Assembly: GCA_021785495.1 (NCBI GenBank)
Contig: JAJYFB010000006.1
Span: 1 to 51,652 of the forward strand
From: Acidobacteriota bacterium
GTDB taxonomy: Bacteria > Acidobacteriota > Terriglobia > Terriglobales > Acidobacteriaceae
Length of the DNA stretch: 51,652 nt
Direction of reading: 5' to 3'
Shown: piece after piece, positions 1-8,062 of the stretch
Position numbering within the stretch: position 1 is the first letter of the stretch
Layout of the letters: each line of letters begins with the position of its first letter
Position numbers and translations under genes: made by a program
Notes under the pieces: generated by a model
What the model was told of the DNA's origin: nothing
Database searches by the model: none
Seen by the model: the letters and a program-made list of their open reading frames with translations, nothing else

Positions 1-1395
1 GTAGCCGGCGTAAGCGGCAGCGCAACGCCCTCCGGAAGCGTGGTTTTGACCGGCGGAGGCTACAACTCCACCCAAACGCTTTCCAGCGCCGGCGGCGCCA
101 GCTTCACCATCCCCGCCAACAGCCTCTCGCCGGGCGCGGTGACGCTGACCGCTTATTACAGCGGCGACGCGACCTACGCCGCGCAAAGCACGACCGCGAC
201 CGTCACCGTCTCCGCCGTAACGCCCACGGTCACCATCGTCGCCCCCGCCAGCGACAACAGCGGCAATTCGATTCCCGTCTCCGTGACGGTCGCCGGTCCC
301 GCGGGTTCATCCACCCCCACCGGCACCGTAACCCTGACCGGCGGCTCGTACAATTCCACTGCGGCCGCTCTATCGAGCACCGGCATCGCCAGCTTCACCA
401 TTCCGGCAGGCGATCTTCCCCTGGGCGTCGATACGCTGAAGGCCAGCTACAGCGGCTCCACCAGCTACTACACCAGCGCAGCGGGAACCTTCTCCATCGA
501 CATCGTCAGCGCTTCGACCGTTGCGCCCACCGTCACCGTCACTCCGGGCGCAACGAGCATCCAATCAGGCCAGAGTCTGGCGGTCACGATCGCAGTGACT
601 GGATCGAGCACCGTCCCCACCGGCTATGTCACGCTGACGGGCACGGGCGGCTACAGCTACGGGCCGGCATTGCTCAGTGGCGGCGTCTATACCCTCCCCA
701 CGCCCGGCATCCCCGGCAATACCTTCAGCGCCGGATCCGTCAAGCTCACGGCCAGCTACAGCGGCGACGCCGTCTACGCCTCCGGGACCGGAACCAGCAC
801 GGTCACCGTCACGCAATCCAGCTACGCGCTCTCGGCGACGGTGCCCTCGTCCGTGTCCGCGACCGGGATCACTCCCGGCGCGACTGCAGCGTTACCCATC
901 ACCGGCTCCAGCACAACGGACTACACGGGAACCGTGACGCTGAGCTCCTGCACGCTGACCAGTTCGCCCTCCGGCGCGGTCTCCACGCCCACCTGCAGCA
1001 TCTCCGGCAGCATCGTCTTCCTGGCCGGCGTGGCCAGCGGCTCAGGCACGGCCACGGTGACGACCTACGCGGCAACCACGAGCGCGCTGGCGCGTCCCAA
1101 GCTGCCGGGCGGCCGGAACTGGCTGGGGGCCGGCTCCGGCGCGGTTCTCGCCCTGCTGGTCTTCTTCGGCATTCCGGCGCGCCGGCGCGGCTGGCGGAAG
1201 ATGCTCTCCCTCTGTGTCGTCCTGCTCACTCTGGGCGGCATGGTCAGTTGCAGCAGCGGCGTCAACAGCGGCAGCGGCGGAGGCTCCAGCACACCGGCCA
1301 CCACGGCCGGAGCCTACACCTTCACCGTGCAGGGAACGGGCAGCGACACGGCCAGCACACAAGCGACCGCGACCTTCACCGTGACCGTGAAATAA
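1..1395 (+). CDS. Ig-like (Big_3-type) repeat protein, C-terminal part
   Basis: The reading frame is open from the first base, so the N-terminus lies outside the window. The visible part has at least three tandem Ig-like repeats of roughly 90-100 residues, each with a TGTVTLTGG-type strand, an FTIPA strand and a final ASYSGD strand, as in bacterial Ig-like domain 3. A non-repeat stretch follows, then an unusual tail: a hydrophobic segment (GAVLALLVFFGIPA), an arginine-rich turn (RRRGWRK), a second hydrophobic segment ending in a lipobox-like GMVSCSS, a Ser/Gly linker, and a last beta-rich segment ending TFTVTVK. Similar tails are, to my knowledge, common on large secreted acidobacterial repeat proteins. 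The protein is probably surface exposed or envelope anchored; no enzymatic role is visible. The gene ends just before a strong terminator. Confidence 0.8.
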   Translation, partial: VAGVSGSATPSGSVVLTGGGYNSTQTLSSAGGASFTIPANSLSPGAVTLTAYYSGDATYAAQSTTATVTVSAVTPTVTIVAPASDNSGNSIPVSVTVAGPAGSSTPTGTVTLTGGSYNSTAAALSSTGIASFTIPAGDLPLGVDTLKASYSGSTSYYTSAAGTFSIDIVSASTVAPTVTVTPGATSIQSGQSLAVTIAVTGSSTVPTGYVTLTGTGGYSYGPALLSGGVYTLPTPGIPGNTFSAGSVKLTASYSGDAVYASGTGTSTVTVTQSSYALSATVPSSVSATGITPGATAALPITGSSTTDYTGTVTLSSCTLTSSPSGAVSTPTCSISGSIVFLAGVASGSGTATVTTYAATTSALARPKLPGGRNWLGAGSGAVLALLVFFGIPARRRGWRKMLSLCVVLLTLGGMVSCSSGVNSGSGGGSSTPATTAGAYTFTVQGTGSDTASTQATATFTVTVK

Positions 1396-1415
1396 CCCGC
1401 TCGAACCATCTCCCC

Positions 1416-1450
1416 AAGCGCGCCCTTCCTGCGGGAAGGGCGCGCTTTTT
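1416..1450 (+). terminator. Rho-independent terminator of the Ig-like repeat gene
   Basis: A perfect 14-bp GC-rich stem (1416-1429 with 1434-1447) closed by a TGCG tetraloop runs into a T tract at 1446-1450, 21 nt after the stop codon at 1395. This is a textbook intrinsic terminator on the plus strand. Confidence 0.9.
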
Positions 1451-1532
1451 GCGCCAGCCGGGTCATCACCAACCTGCGGAAGAAGAAAAAACCTCCACCT
1501 TTTGGTCGATCCTGCTGTTGCTTCCGTCCCCG

Positions 1533-1545
1533 TATACTGGCTGCC
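1533..1545 (+). promoter_or_regulatory. Candidate -10 element immediately upstream of the FG-GAP/ASPIC gene
   Basis: TATACT lies at 1533-1538, only 7 nt before the ATG at 1546, and no Shine-Dalgarno sequence is visible. If this is the -10 box, transcription would begin at or next to the start codon, giving a leaderless mRNA. No convincing -35 hexamer at the usual spacing is seen, so the call is tentative. Confidence 0.35.
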
Positions 1546-3450
1546 ATGTCACTGACTCCGCGTGCTTCCCTCGTGTTCTCGCTCCTCGTGACGTGTGCTC
1601 CGGCGCTGCTTTGGTCACAAACGGCAGATTCCGGCGTTGCATCTGCGAGCCAACTTGCTCCATCCCTCGATTCCACCGCGCAAGCTCAGGCGATCGGCGG
1701 CGAAGCGACCGGCCCGCCGCAGCCGGCGCAATTTGATAACCAGCACCGGCCGATCACCGCCGGCGGCTTTGTCCCAAGCGGCCCGGTGATCTTCCAGGAC
1801 ATCTCGGCGCAGTCGGGCCTCACCCGCTGGACCCACAAAATGGGGACCAAAGCAAAGAAGTACATCATCGAGACCAACGGCTCCGGCGTTTGCCTCATCG
1901 ACTACGACAACGACGGCTGGCTCGACATCTATCTGGTCAACGGCTCGACCTTCAACGCGCTGGACGGCAAGGAGACGCCGCCCCACGCCGCGCTTTTTCA
2001 CAACAATCACGACGGCACCTTCACCGACGTCAGCGCCAGGGCCGGGGTCGCCAACGATCGCTGGGGCTTCGGCTGCGCCGTGGCCGACTACGACAACGAC
2101 GGCTGGCCGGACCTTTACGTCACCAACTGGGGCAAGAACCGTCTCTATCACAACAATCACGACGGCACTTTTACCGACGTAGCCGAAAAGGCCGGCGTAA
2201 CGCTCGGCAACTGGTCCACCGGGCCCACCTGGGGCGACTACGACGGCGACGGGCGTCTCGATCTCTTCGTCCCCGGCTACGTCCACTTCGATCGCAGCCA
2301 TCTGCCGTCGGGCGGCGCCGGTGGCGTGCTCGACGCCTTCTGCACCTTTCGCGGCGTCGCCGTCAACTGCGGGCCGCGCGGCCTGAAGGGCGAACCCGAC
2401 CACCTCTTCCACAACAACGGCGACGGCGCCTTCACCGACGTGAGCGAAAAGGCCGGCGTGGCCGACCATCCCGGCTACTACGGCCTCAGCTCGCTCTTTG
2501 TGGACATCAACAACGACGGCAAGCCCGACCTGCTGGTGGCCAACGACTCGACGCCGAACTATCTCTATCTCAACAAGGGCGACGGCTCCTTCGACGACGT
2601 GAGCTACTCGTCCGGTTACGCGGTGGACGAGTCCGGGCACGAGACCGCGTCCATGGGCATCGCGGCCGGCGATTTTCAGAACAACGGCCGGATCGACATC
2701 TTCAACACTACGTTCTCCGACGATTACAAGCCGCTCTATCGCAACGAGGGCGACGCCAACCTGACCGACATCAGCTACCAGTTGGGCATTGCCGAGATCT
2801 CCGTGCCGTTTCTCGGCTGGGGCGACGCCTTTTTCGACTACGACAACGACGGCTGGAAAGACCTGATGATGGCCGATGGGCACGTCTACCCGCAGGTCGA
2901 CGAGCACTCCTGGGGCACAAGCTGGGCGCAGCGGCCGATGCTCTTTCACAACCTGGACGGCAAAAAATTTGCGCCGGTTTCGGCGGTCGAAGGCACGGGG
3001 CTGGCCGACGTGATCGCCGGCCGCGGCATGGCCGTCGGCGACCTGTTCAACGACGGCAAGCTCGACGTGGTCATCAATGTCATGGACGGCCATCCGGTGC
3101 TTTTGCGCAACGTGAGCCCGGACCACAATCACTGGCTGGAACTGAAGCTGGTGGGCGGCGCAAAGAGCCCGCGCGACGCGGTGGGCGCGACGGTCTACCT
3201 CACCGCCAACGGCATGCGTCAGCGCGACGACGTACTCAGCGGCGGCAGCTACGGCTCAACCGGCGATCCGCGTCCGCACTTCGGCCTGGGCCCGGCGACC
3301 CAGGTCGACGACATCGAGGTGCATTGGCCCAGCGGCCGGGTGGAGCATTTCACCGTTCCCGGCGTGGATCGCATCGTGACCCTCGCGGAGGGCGCCGGCA
3401 GAGAGCCATCGGCCGGCGCTTCCGCCGCGGCTGCGCACGGGCCGCGCTAG
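1546..3450 (+). CDS. CRTAC1-type FG-GAP/VCBS repeat protein with C-terminal ASPIC/UnbV domain
   Basis: This 634-residue protein starts with a signal peptide (about residues 1-25, ending near LLWSQ). The body holds multiple FG-GAP/VCBS blades with calcium-binding DxDNDGxxD loops (DYDNDGWLD, DYDNDGWPD, DYDGDGRLD, DINNDGKPD, DYDNDGWKD), each paired with a LFHNNHDGTFTDV-type strand. The last 100 residues, from about HNHWLELKLVGG through GGSYGSTGDPRPHFGLG to VHWPSGRVEHF, form an ASPIC/UnbV domain. The combination is the CRTAC1 architecture: a secreted seven-bladed propeller, function unknown in bacteria. Acidobacteria often carry such genes beside multihaem TPR cytochromes, as here. Its stop overlaps the convergent stop of the next gene in a shared CTAG. 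There is no clear ribosome-binding site. Confidence 0.88.
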   Translation: MSLTPRASLVFSLLVTCAPALLWSQTADSGVASASQLAPSLDSTAQAQAIGGEATGPPQPAQFDNQHRPITAGGFVPSGPVIFQDISAQSGLTRWTHKMGTKAKKYIIETNGSGVCLIDYDNDGWLDIYLVNGSTFNALDGKETPPHAALFHNNHDGTFTDVSARAGVANDRWGFGCAVADYDNDGWPDLYVTNWGKNRLYHNNHDGTFTDVAEKAGVTLGNWSTGPTWGDYDGDGRLDLFVPGYVHFDRSHLPSGGAGGVLDAFCTFRGVAVNCGPRGLKGEPDHLFHNNGDGAFTDVSEKAGVADHPGYYGLSSLFVDINNDGKPDLLVANDSTPNYLYLNKGDGSFDDVSYSSGYAVDESGHETASMGIAAGDFQNNGRIDIFNTTFSDDYKPLYRNEGDANLTDISYQLGIAEISVPFLGWGDAFFDYDNDGWKDLMMADGHVYPQVDEHSWGTSWAQRPMLFHNLDGKKFAPVSAVEGTGLADVIAGRGMAVGDLFNDGKLDVVINVMDGHPVLLRNVSPDHNHWLELKLVGGAKSPRDAVGATVYLTANGMRQRDDVLSGGSYGSTGDPRPHFGLGPATQVDDIEVHWPSGRVEHFTVPGVDRIVTLAEGAGREPSAGASAAAAHGPR

Positions 3451-4280
3451 AACAACAGCCGCGTCGTGATGGCGATTCCGTGGTTGTACGTGTGGAAGCC
3501 GCTGGTTGCAATCTGCTCGCCTGCGCCGACGCAGATCGCCAGTCTGCTCGCAGTCGCGCTCGTGCGGAGACCGTGCGCCACAAGCAATCCCGGCGTGGCG
3601 AAGGTCTGATTTTTGCCGTCGTTCGGCCCTCCCTTGAACCACGTGGAGTTGAACTCGATCTCCGGCCAGAAATGCCGGGCCAGATGAAGCTGGCCTGCCG
3701 TGTTCCAGGCGATCGTCCGTCCCAGCGTGGCCGTATCGGCCACCGGAAGGCTTGCGCCCAGCGTGCTCTGCACGTCGAAGGGGCCAAAACCTTTGCCCAG
3801 CCCCAGATTGGGCGAGACGGTGGCGTCGAGGCCGCCATTTTTGTAACTGCCCGTGGGGAGGGTGGCCAAAAGAAACGCGCTCACATCATAACTTCCATGC
3901 TGCGCATTGCCCGAAAAGGGGCGATACTTCCAGACAAACGACATATCTCCGGCGCCATTGGGCGTCGATGGCGCGCTGTGCTCCACATACGGCGGAAGAT
4001 TGATATCGACTTCGGTCTTCGCAAAAGGAACCAGATTCAGTCCCTTGCTTCCGTCCAGGTACCAGGCCTGGACCTGATTGGAGGCGGTTTGGCGCAGGAA
4101 ATCGACGCGCGCGACCTGGATGAGGCCGACATAGGTTGTGACCAGCGGCGGCGGCCAGGCGGGCTGCTGGGCTTGTGTGTGCGTGGCGCGCTGCTCCCAT
4201 TGCGTCAGGAAACCTTGCTGCGCCGCCAGCGGCGCGGCGGCGGCAAGCAGCGCCAGGAGGACGAATCGTTGGTGTTGCAT
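3447..4280 (-). CDS. Putative outer-membrane beta-barrel protein
   Basis: This 277-residue protein has a clear signal peptide (residues 1-20, LALLAAAAPLAAQQ). The rest is rich in alternating hydrophobic/aromatic strands and ends in TTRLLF, with the C-terminal phenylalanine typical of beta-barrel outer-membrane proteins. Segments such as DMSFVWKYRPF and LATLPTGSYKNG recall the phenol-degradation MetA-like transporter/barrel family, but I cannot confirm that assignment. It is convergent with the FG-GAP/ASPIC gene, with stops overlapping in CTAG, and divergent from the pentahaem cytochrome. Function unknown; a porin-like role is inference. Confidence 0.75.
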   Translation of the reverse strand: MQHQRFVLLALLAAAAPLAAQQGFLTQWEQRATHTQAQQPAWPPPLVTTYVGLIQVARVDFLRQTASNQVQAWYLDGSKGLNLVPFAKTEVDINLPPYVEHSAPSTPNGAGDMSFVWKYRPFSGNAQHGSYDVSAFLLATLPTGSYKNGGLDATVSPNLGLGKGFGPFDVQSTLGASLPVADTATLGRTIAWNTAGQLHLARHFWPEIEFNSTWFKGGPNDGKNQTFATPGLLVAHGLRTSATASRLAICVGAGEQIATSGFHTYNHGIAITTRLLF

Positions 4281-4456
4281 GGAACCTCGCTTGGGAAAAC
4301 TGGATTGGATTGGATTCGGAATTTAGAGTCAACACTGGATCGGAGTGACCATAGCAAAGCGAACCGCGCCCGGCAACCTACGCAGGGTGGAGAAAATCAT
4401 CCACCCGGAGCGCAGAGATTCCGCGCAGAATCGCGCACGGCGCAAACAAGCGCAAA

Positions 4457-4511
4457 AACTCCAGTCGGCGAGTCAAGCCCAGAGGAACTCCATCGAAAGA
4501 TGGAGTTTTTT
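4457..4511 (+). terminator. Intrinsic terminator with alternative pairing partner upstream of the pentahaem cytochrome (attenuator candidate)
   Basis: A perfect 9-bp stem (4486-4494 with 4499-4507) with a GAAA tetraloop is followed by six T residues (4506-4511). It points in the plus direction, yet no plus-strand gene ends upstream, because the preceding gene starts at 4280 on the minus strand. A second copy of AACTCCA at 4457-4463 could pair with the same TGGAGTT (4501-4507), giving a mutually exclusive fold. This fits a leader attenuator or the end of a small RNA; the ATG of the cytochrome follows 54 nt later. Confidence 0.7.
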
Positions 4512-4565
4512 CCTCGCCGAATGCCCGTTGCCTGCGCCGCATGCAAACGGTAGGATGGCTGCGCG

Positions 4566-6818
4566 ATGCTTCCCCGCTTCCTCGCTTCACGAATCCTGCG
4601 CGCTGTGGGCACTCTGTTGTGTTTTGCAGCGTGCGCGCTTGGCTGGCTGACAACCGGACGGCTTCGCCCGGCCTGCGCGCAGCAGCAGGCGGACCCGGCC
4701 GCGGATCGCGCGGCTTACTCCCAAAGCGTGGCCGGGCAGTATCACTTTTCCTTCGGCGCCGGTCAGCCGTTTCTGCCCTCCAACGCCGCCACCGACACCG
4801 GTCAGTTTATTGACCCCAAGAGCTTCCTTCCGGCGCAGTACTGCGGCCATTGCCATCAGCAGGCCTATGCCGAGTGGCGGCAAAGCGTCCACGCCAACGC
4901 CTTCCGCAATCCGTGGTACACCAAAAACGTCAATCTGCTGATCGCCGAGCGCGGCATCGAGTACACGCGCCATTGCGAGGGCTGTCACAATCCCATCGCG
5001 CTCACCTCGGGCGCGCTCACTCCCGGCTCGCCGGTCCATCGCAGCTTCGACGCCGACGGCATCACCTGCACGACCTGCCACTCCATCCAGAAGGTGACGA
5101 CGCGCGGCACCGGCAGTTACGTGCTCGCCCCGCCTGCCGCACTGGTCGACGCCCAGGGCAGGCCCATCTACGGCGAGGTCCCCGACCAGGAGATCCTCGC
5201 GCATCTCGATCGCCACTCCCAGGCGGTGATGAAAGACTTCTACCGATCGAGCGAGTTCTGCGCCAGTTGCCACAAAGCGGCCCTCCCGCGCATGATCAAT
5301 CACTACAAATGGCAGCGCGCCTTTACCGTCTATGACGAGTGGCAGCAGGCCGCGTTTTCCAAGCAGAATCCCTTGCCTTTTTACGTCAAAGACACGGTCT
5401 CCACCTGCCAGAGCTGCCACATGCCGCAAGTGCCGCTCACCCAGCAGGACTACGGCGCGGAAAACGGCACGATCGCCTCGCATCGCTGGCTGGGCGGCAA
5501 TACGCTTCTCTACAAGTACTTCGGCTACGACGAGCAACTGGCCAAGACCATCGACTTTCTGAAAAACGGCCCGCAAAAAACGGGCGTGCTGAACGTCGAT
5601 CTCTTCGGCCTCCAGCGCAATGGCGGCCCGCTCATCGCGCCTCTCGGCGGCAAGGCGTTTGACCTGGCCGCCGGCGATGTGCTGACCGTCTCCGTCGTCA
5701 TTCAAAACAAGGGGATCGGGCACACGCTCGTCCCCGAGCAGCGCGATTTCTACGAGTGCTGGGTGGAATTCGAGGCCAAGGACGCGAAGGGGCGTACGCT
5801 GATGCACTCCGGCGGTCTACTGCCCGATGGCGCGCTCGACCCCAGCGCGCACAGCTTCACCAACCGGCTGATCAACAAGAACGGCACGCTCAACGATCTG
5901 CACCAGGTCTGGAACACGCGCGCCGTCGCCTATAACAACACTATCGCCAGCGGCCGCTCGCAGATTGTGCGCTACCGCTTTCAGGTTCCGCGCGATGCGC
6001 AAGGACCGATTACGCTCACGGCCCGCGTCAACTACCGGCGCTTCAACCAGCACTTCATCGATTTTGTGATGGGCCAGCAGCATTCCCCGATGCCGATCGT
6101 GGAGATGGCCGCGCGCACGCGCACGCTGGCGCTGGGCGCAAACGCCGCCACCGCGCCCGATCCCAAGGACAATCCCGAGTGGATGCGCTGGAACAACTAC
6201 GGCGTCGGTCTGCTCGATGCCCAGCAGTACGCCGCGAGCGCGCACGCCTTTGAACAGGTGGCGCGGCTGCGGCCCGATTACGCCGACGCCTACACGAATA
6301 TCGCCATCGCCGATTATTCGTGGCAGCGCTATGAGGATGCGCGCAGAAATCTGATGAAGGCCCTTCAATTGGCGCCGCGGAATGCCCGTGCGCTCTACTA
6401 CCAGGCGCTGGTCGAGCGCACCGAGGGCCATCCCGACGCCGCCATCGCCGACCTGCTGGCCGTCCTTGCGCAGTTTCCCCGCTCCCGCGACGCGCACCGC
6501 GAACTGGGCTTCTCTTTTTATCAGCAGCACAAGTACCAGGAGGCGCGCGCCGAGTACGAAGCCGTGCAATCGATCGATCCCGACGATCTCTCCGCCCATT
6601 ACATTCTCTCGATCGTCGATCGCCGTCTGGGCATGAAGGCGGAGGCGGCGCGCGAGGCCGCGGCCTTCGCCGACCAGAAAGATGATCCCACCGCCAACGT
6701 CTACGCCCTGGAGTATCTGCGCCAGCATCCCGAAATCGCCGCCGAGAGCGTACCCTGGCACGTCCACAGTAATCTGGAGACAGATCGCGCAGGGGAAGGG
6801 AACAAGAACGGTCAATGA
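4566..6818 (+). CDS. Pentahaem c-type cytochrome with C-terminal TPR repeats
   Basis: The 750-residue protein begins with a signal peptide (about residues 1-38). Five CXXCH haem sites are at residues 93-97, 137-141, 168-172, 232-236 and 281-285. The first lies in a context (QYCGHCHQQAYAEWRQSVHA) typical of the cytochrome c554-like multihaem family. A middle beta-rich region (about 310-510) contains histidines that could serve as distal ligands. From about residue 540 to 720 there are several TPR units (for example AYTNIAIADYSWQRYEDAR and ALYYQALVERTEGHPDAAI). The likely role is periplasmic electron transfer with TPR-mediated partner binding; the substrate is unknown. Its stop overlaps the start of the next cytochrome gene in ATGA, so the two are probably co-translated. 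TAGGAT at 4551-4556 may be a -10 box or a weak SD. Confidence 0.85.
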   Translation: MLPRFLASRILRAVGTLLCFAACALGWLTTGRLRPACAQQQADPAADRAAYSQSVAGQYHFSFGAGQPFLPSNAATDTGQFIDPKSFLPAQYCGHCHQQAYAEWRQSVHANAFRNPWYTKNVNLLIAERGIEYTRHCEGCHNPIALTSGALTPGSPVHRSFDADGITCTTCHSIQKVTTRGTGSYVLAPPAALVDAQGRPIYGEVPDQEILAHLDRHSQAVMKDFYRSSEFCASCHKAALPRMINHYKWQRAFTVYDEWQQAAFSKQNPLPFYVKDTVSTCQSCHMPQVPLTQQDYGAENGTIASHRWLGGNTLLYKYFGYDEQLAKTIDFLKNGPQKTGVLNVDLFGLQRNGGPLIAPLGGKAFDLAAGDVLTVSVVIQNKGIGHTLVPEQRDFYECWVEFEAKDAKGRTLMHSGGLLPDGALDPSAHSFTNRLINKNGTLNDLHQVWNTRAVAYNNTIASGRSQIVRYRFQVPRDAQGPITLTARVNYRRFNQHFIDFVMGQQHSPMPIVEMAARTRTLALGANAATAPDPKDNPEWMRWNNYGVGLLDAQQYAASAHAFEQVARLRPDYADAYTNIAIADYSWQRYEDARRNLMKALQLAPRNARALYYQALVERTEGHPDAAIADLLAVLAQFPRSRDAHRELGFSFYQQHKYQEARAEYEAVQSIDPDDLSAHYILSIVDRRLGMKAEAAREAAAFADQKDDPTANVYALEYLRQHPEIAAESVPWHVHSNLETDRAGEGNKNGQ

Positions 6819-7156
6819 AGCCGCGGCTCTCCGTTGCACTCTGGGTGTTGGCTTTTTCGTCGCTCGCGCATGCCGTCATGCGCGGCAATGAGCGCGCGCG
6901 GGGCGCCGCGGTTTTCTCCGCGAACGGCTGCCTGCATTGTCACAGCATCAACCATGCGGGCGGCCATCGCGGGCCGGACCTTTCTGACGTGGGAAGACGA
7001 AAATCGAAGATCGCGATGCGCTGGCAGATCGTGCATGGAAGCCGGGCTATGCCGGCCTACGGCGATGTTCTCTCACGCGGCCAGATAGACGATCTCATCG
7101 CCTACCTGCGCTCCTGCCGCCGCGCTCCCGTCCCCGGCGGGCCCGCGCGGAACTGA
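6815..7156 (+). CDS. Small monohaem cytochrome c
   Basis: A 113-residue protein with an N-terminal signal peptide (cleavage after about LAHA) and one haem site, CLHCH, followed by a class-I cytochrome c pattern: GPDLSDVG, then a methionine ligand in RAMPAYG, then the final helix ISDLIAYL-like IDDLIAYLRS. The ATG overlaps the stop of the pentahaem gene by 4 nt (ATGA). It is the probable electron partner of that protein. Confidence 0.85.
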   Translation: MKPRLSVALWVLAFSSLAHAVMRGNERARGAAVFSANGCLHCHSINHAGGHRGPDLSDVGRRKSKIAMRWQIVHGSRAMPAYGDVLSRGQIDDLIAYLRSCRRAPVPGGPARN

Positions 7157-7167
7157 GCCGGTAGCGA

Positions 7168-7725
7168 TCACTTGCCGCCGCAACTCCGGCCAGGCGCAGA
7201 AGCGTTGGCTCGGCTTTCAACCGTGGGCTGGAAACCGAGCTTCATCCAGAAATCGCAGACCAGAGCGACGGCGTCTTCGCTGGCCTCGGGCGCGGCGCGC
7301 AGAACGATCTCCGGTCCCGCGTTTGCGGTTAAATCCATGGGCGCAAGGGCGATGGCGACGCACTTCTCCGGCCGGTAGGTGCAACTGGCGAGATCGTCAA
7401 TGGCCAGATGCGTCGTCGGCGTGGCGAAGACCGTACGCGGCGGCGCCATGCGATCGAGCAGCCAGAGAATTTCGAGCTTCGATTCCAGTTCGTCGGGCAC
7501 GCAGTCGATGACGAGATCGGCCTCGCGCACCGCATCCTCCAGCGTGCTGACGAAATCCACGGCGGGCAGCGCCTCGGGACCAAGCTCGCCGCGGATCGAT
7601 TCGCGCGCGTGGTGGAGGTTGGCCGGCATCACGTCCTCCAGCAGCACGCGATAGCCGGCGCGCACCGCGCCCAGCGCCAGCCAGCGGCCCAGAGGCCCGG
7701 CTCCTACGATGGCGACCGTGTTCAC
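7168..7725 (-). CDS. 3-hydroxyacyl-CoA dehydrogenase NAD-binding domain protein (short, stand-alone)
   Basis: This 185-residue protein opens with a Rossmann GAGPLG motif (residues 8-13), followed by the acidic end of beta-2 (LLEDV) and the family pattern ADLVIDCVPDELESK (compare AD-VIEAV-E in 3-hydroxyacyl-CoA dehydrogenases). The C-terminal helical dimerisation/substrate domain of about 100 residues is absent; the protein ends GRSCGGK. It may bind NAD(H) without being a complete beta-oxidation enzyme. The start is GTG at 7725, 6 nt after the stop of the upstream small gene, so the two probably form an operon. Confidence 0.75.
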   Translation of the reverse strand: MNTVAIVGAGPLGRWLALGAVRAGYRVLLEDVMPANLHHARESIRGELGPEALPAVDFVSTLEDAVREADLVIDCVPDELESKLEILWLLDRMAPPRTVFATPTTHLAIDDLASCTYRPEKCVAIALAPMDLTANAGPEIVLRAAPEASEDAVALVCDFWMKLGFQPTVESRANASAPGRSCGGK

Positions 7726-7731
7726 GTGGAC

Positions 7732-7914
7732 TTATTGAGCGGCCAGAGCCGTGGCAACTTCCTCGACGCTGGGCCGGGCGTTCGTCAGATGCTCGGCGAC
7801 CTTGGCGCGTTCCTCGGCAGGCAGCGTGGGCACAGTGGCCAGAATGCGGCGCAGGGTCACGGCAACATCGTCAATGTAGTTCATCAGCCGGATGGCTTCA
7901 CCGGAAAGCGGCAT
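7732..7914 (-). CDS. Conserved-looking small hypothetical protein (60 aa)
   Basis: The ATG at 7914 is preceded by a good AGGAG ribosome-binding site at a 5-nt spacing. The 60-residue product (start MPLSGEAIRLMNYIDD, end VATALAAQ) is predicted to be mostly helical and soluble, with no signal peptide. It lies 6 nt upstream of the dehydrogenase-domain gene, so the two are probably co-transcribed. I do not recognise the family. Confidence 0.65.
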   Translation of the reverse strand: MPLSGEAIRLMNYIDDVAVTLRRILATVPTLPAEERAKVAEHLTNARPSVEEVATALAAQ

Positions 7915-8062
7915 GATTCTCCTCGCGGGTTCGGATTCCCGTTTCCATTGTAGGGCGTGAGGCCGAGGTGCGCGAAACCGGCTGCCATGCACGCCAGGGC
8001 CGCGAGACGGTCCGCAGATCGAACGGTGCGGGCGATCGGCCCTGCTGCGCCGTGCTCCATGC

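Noticed and set aside
1890-4553. Long plus-strand frame of 887 codons crossing three genes
   Set aside because: Arg/Gln-rich shadow translation in a frame shifted relative to the FG-GAP repeats; it crosses a well-supported minus-strand gene and has no start signal.
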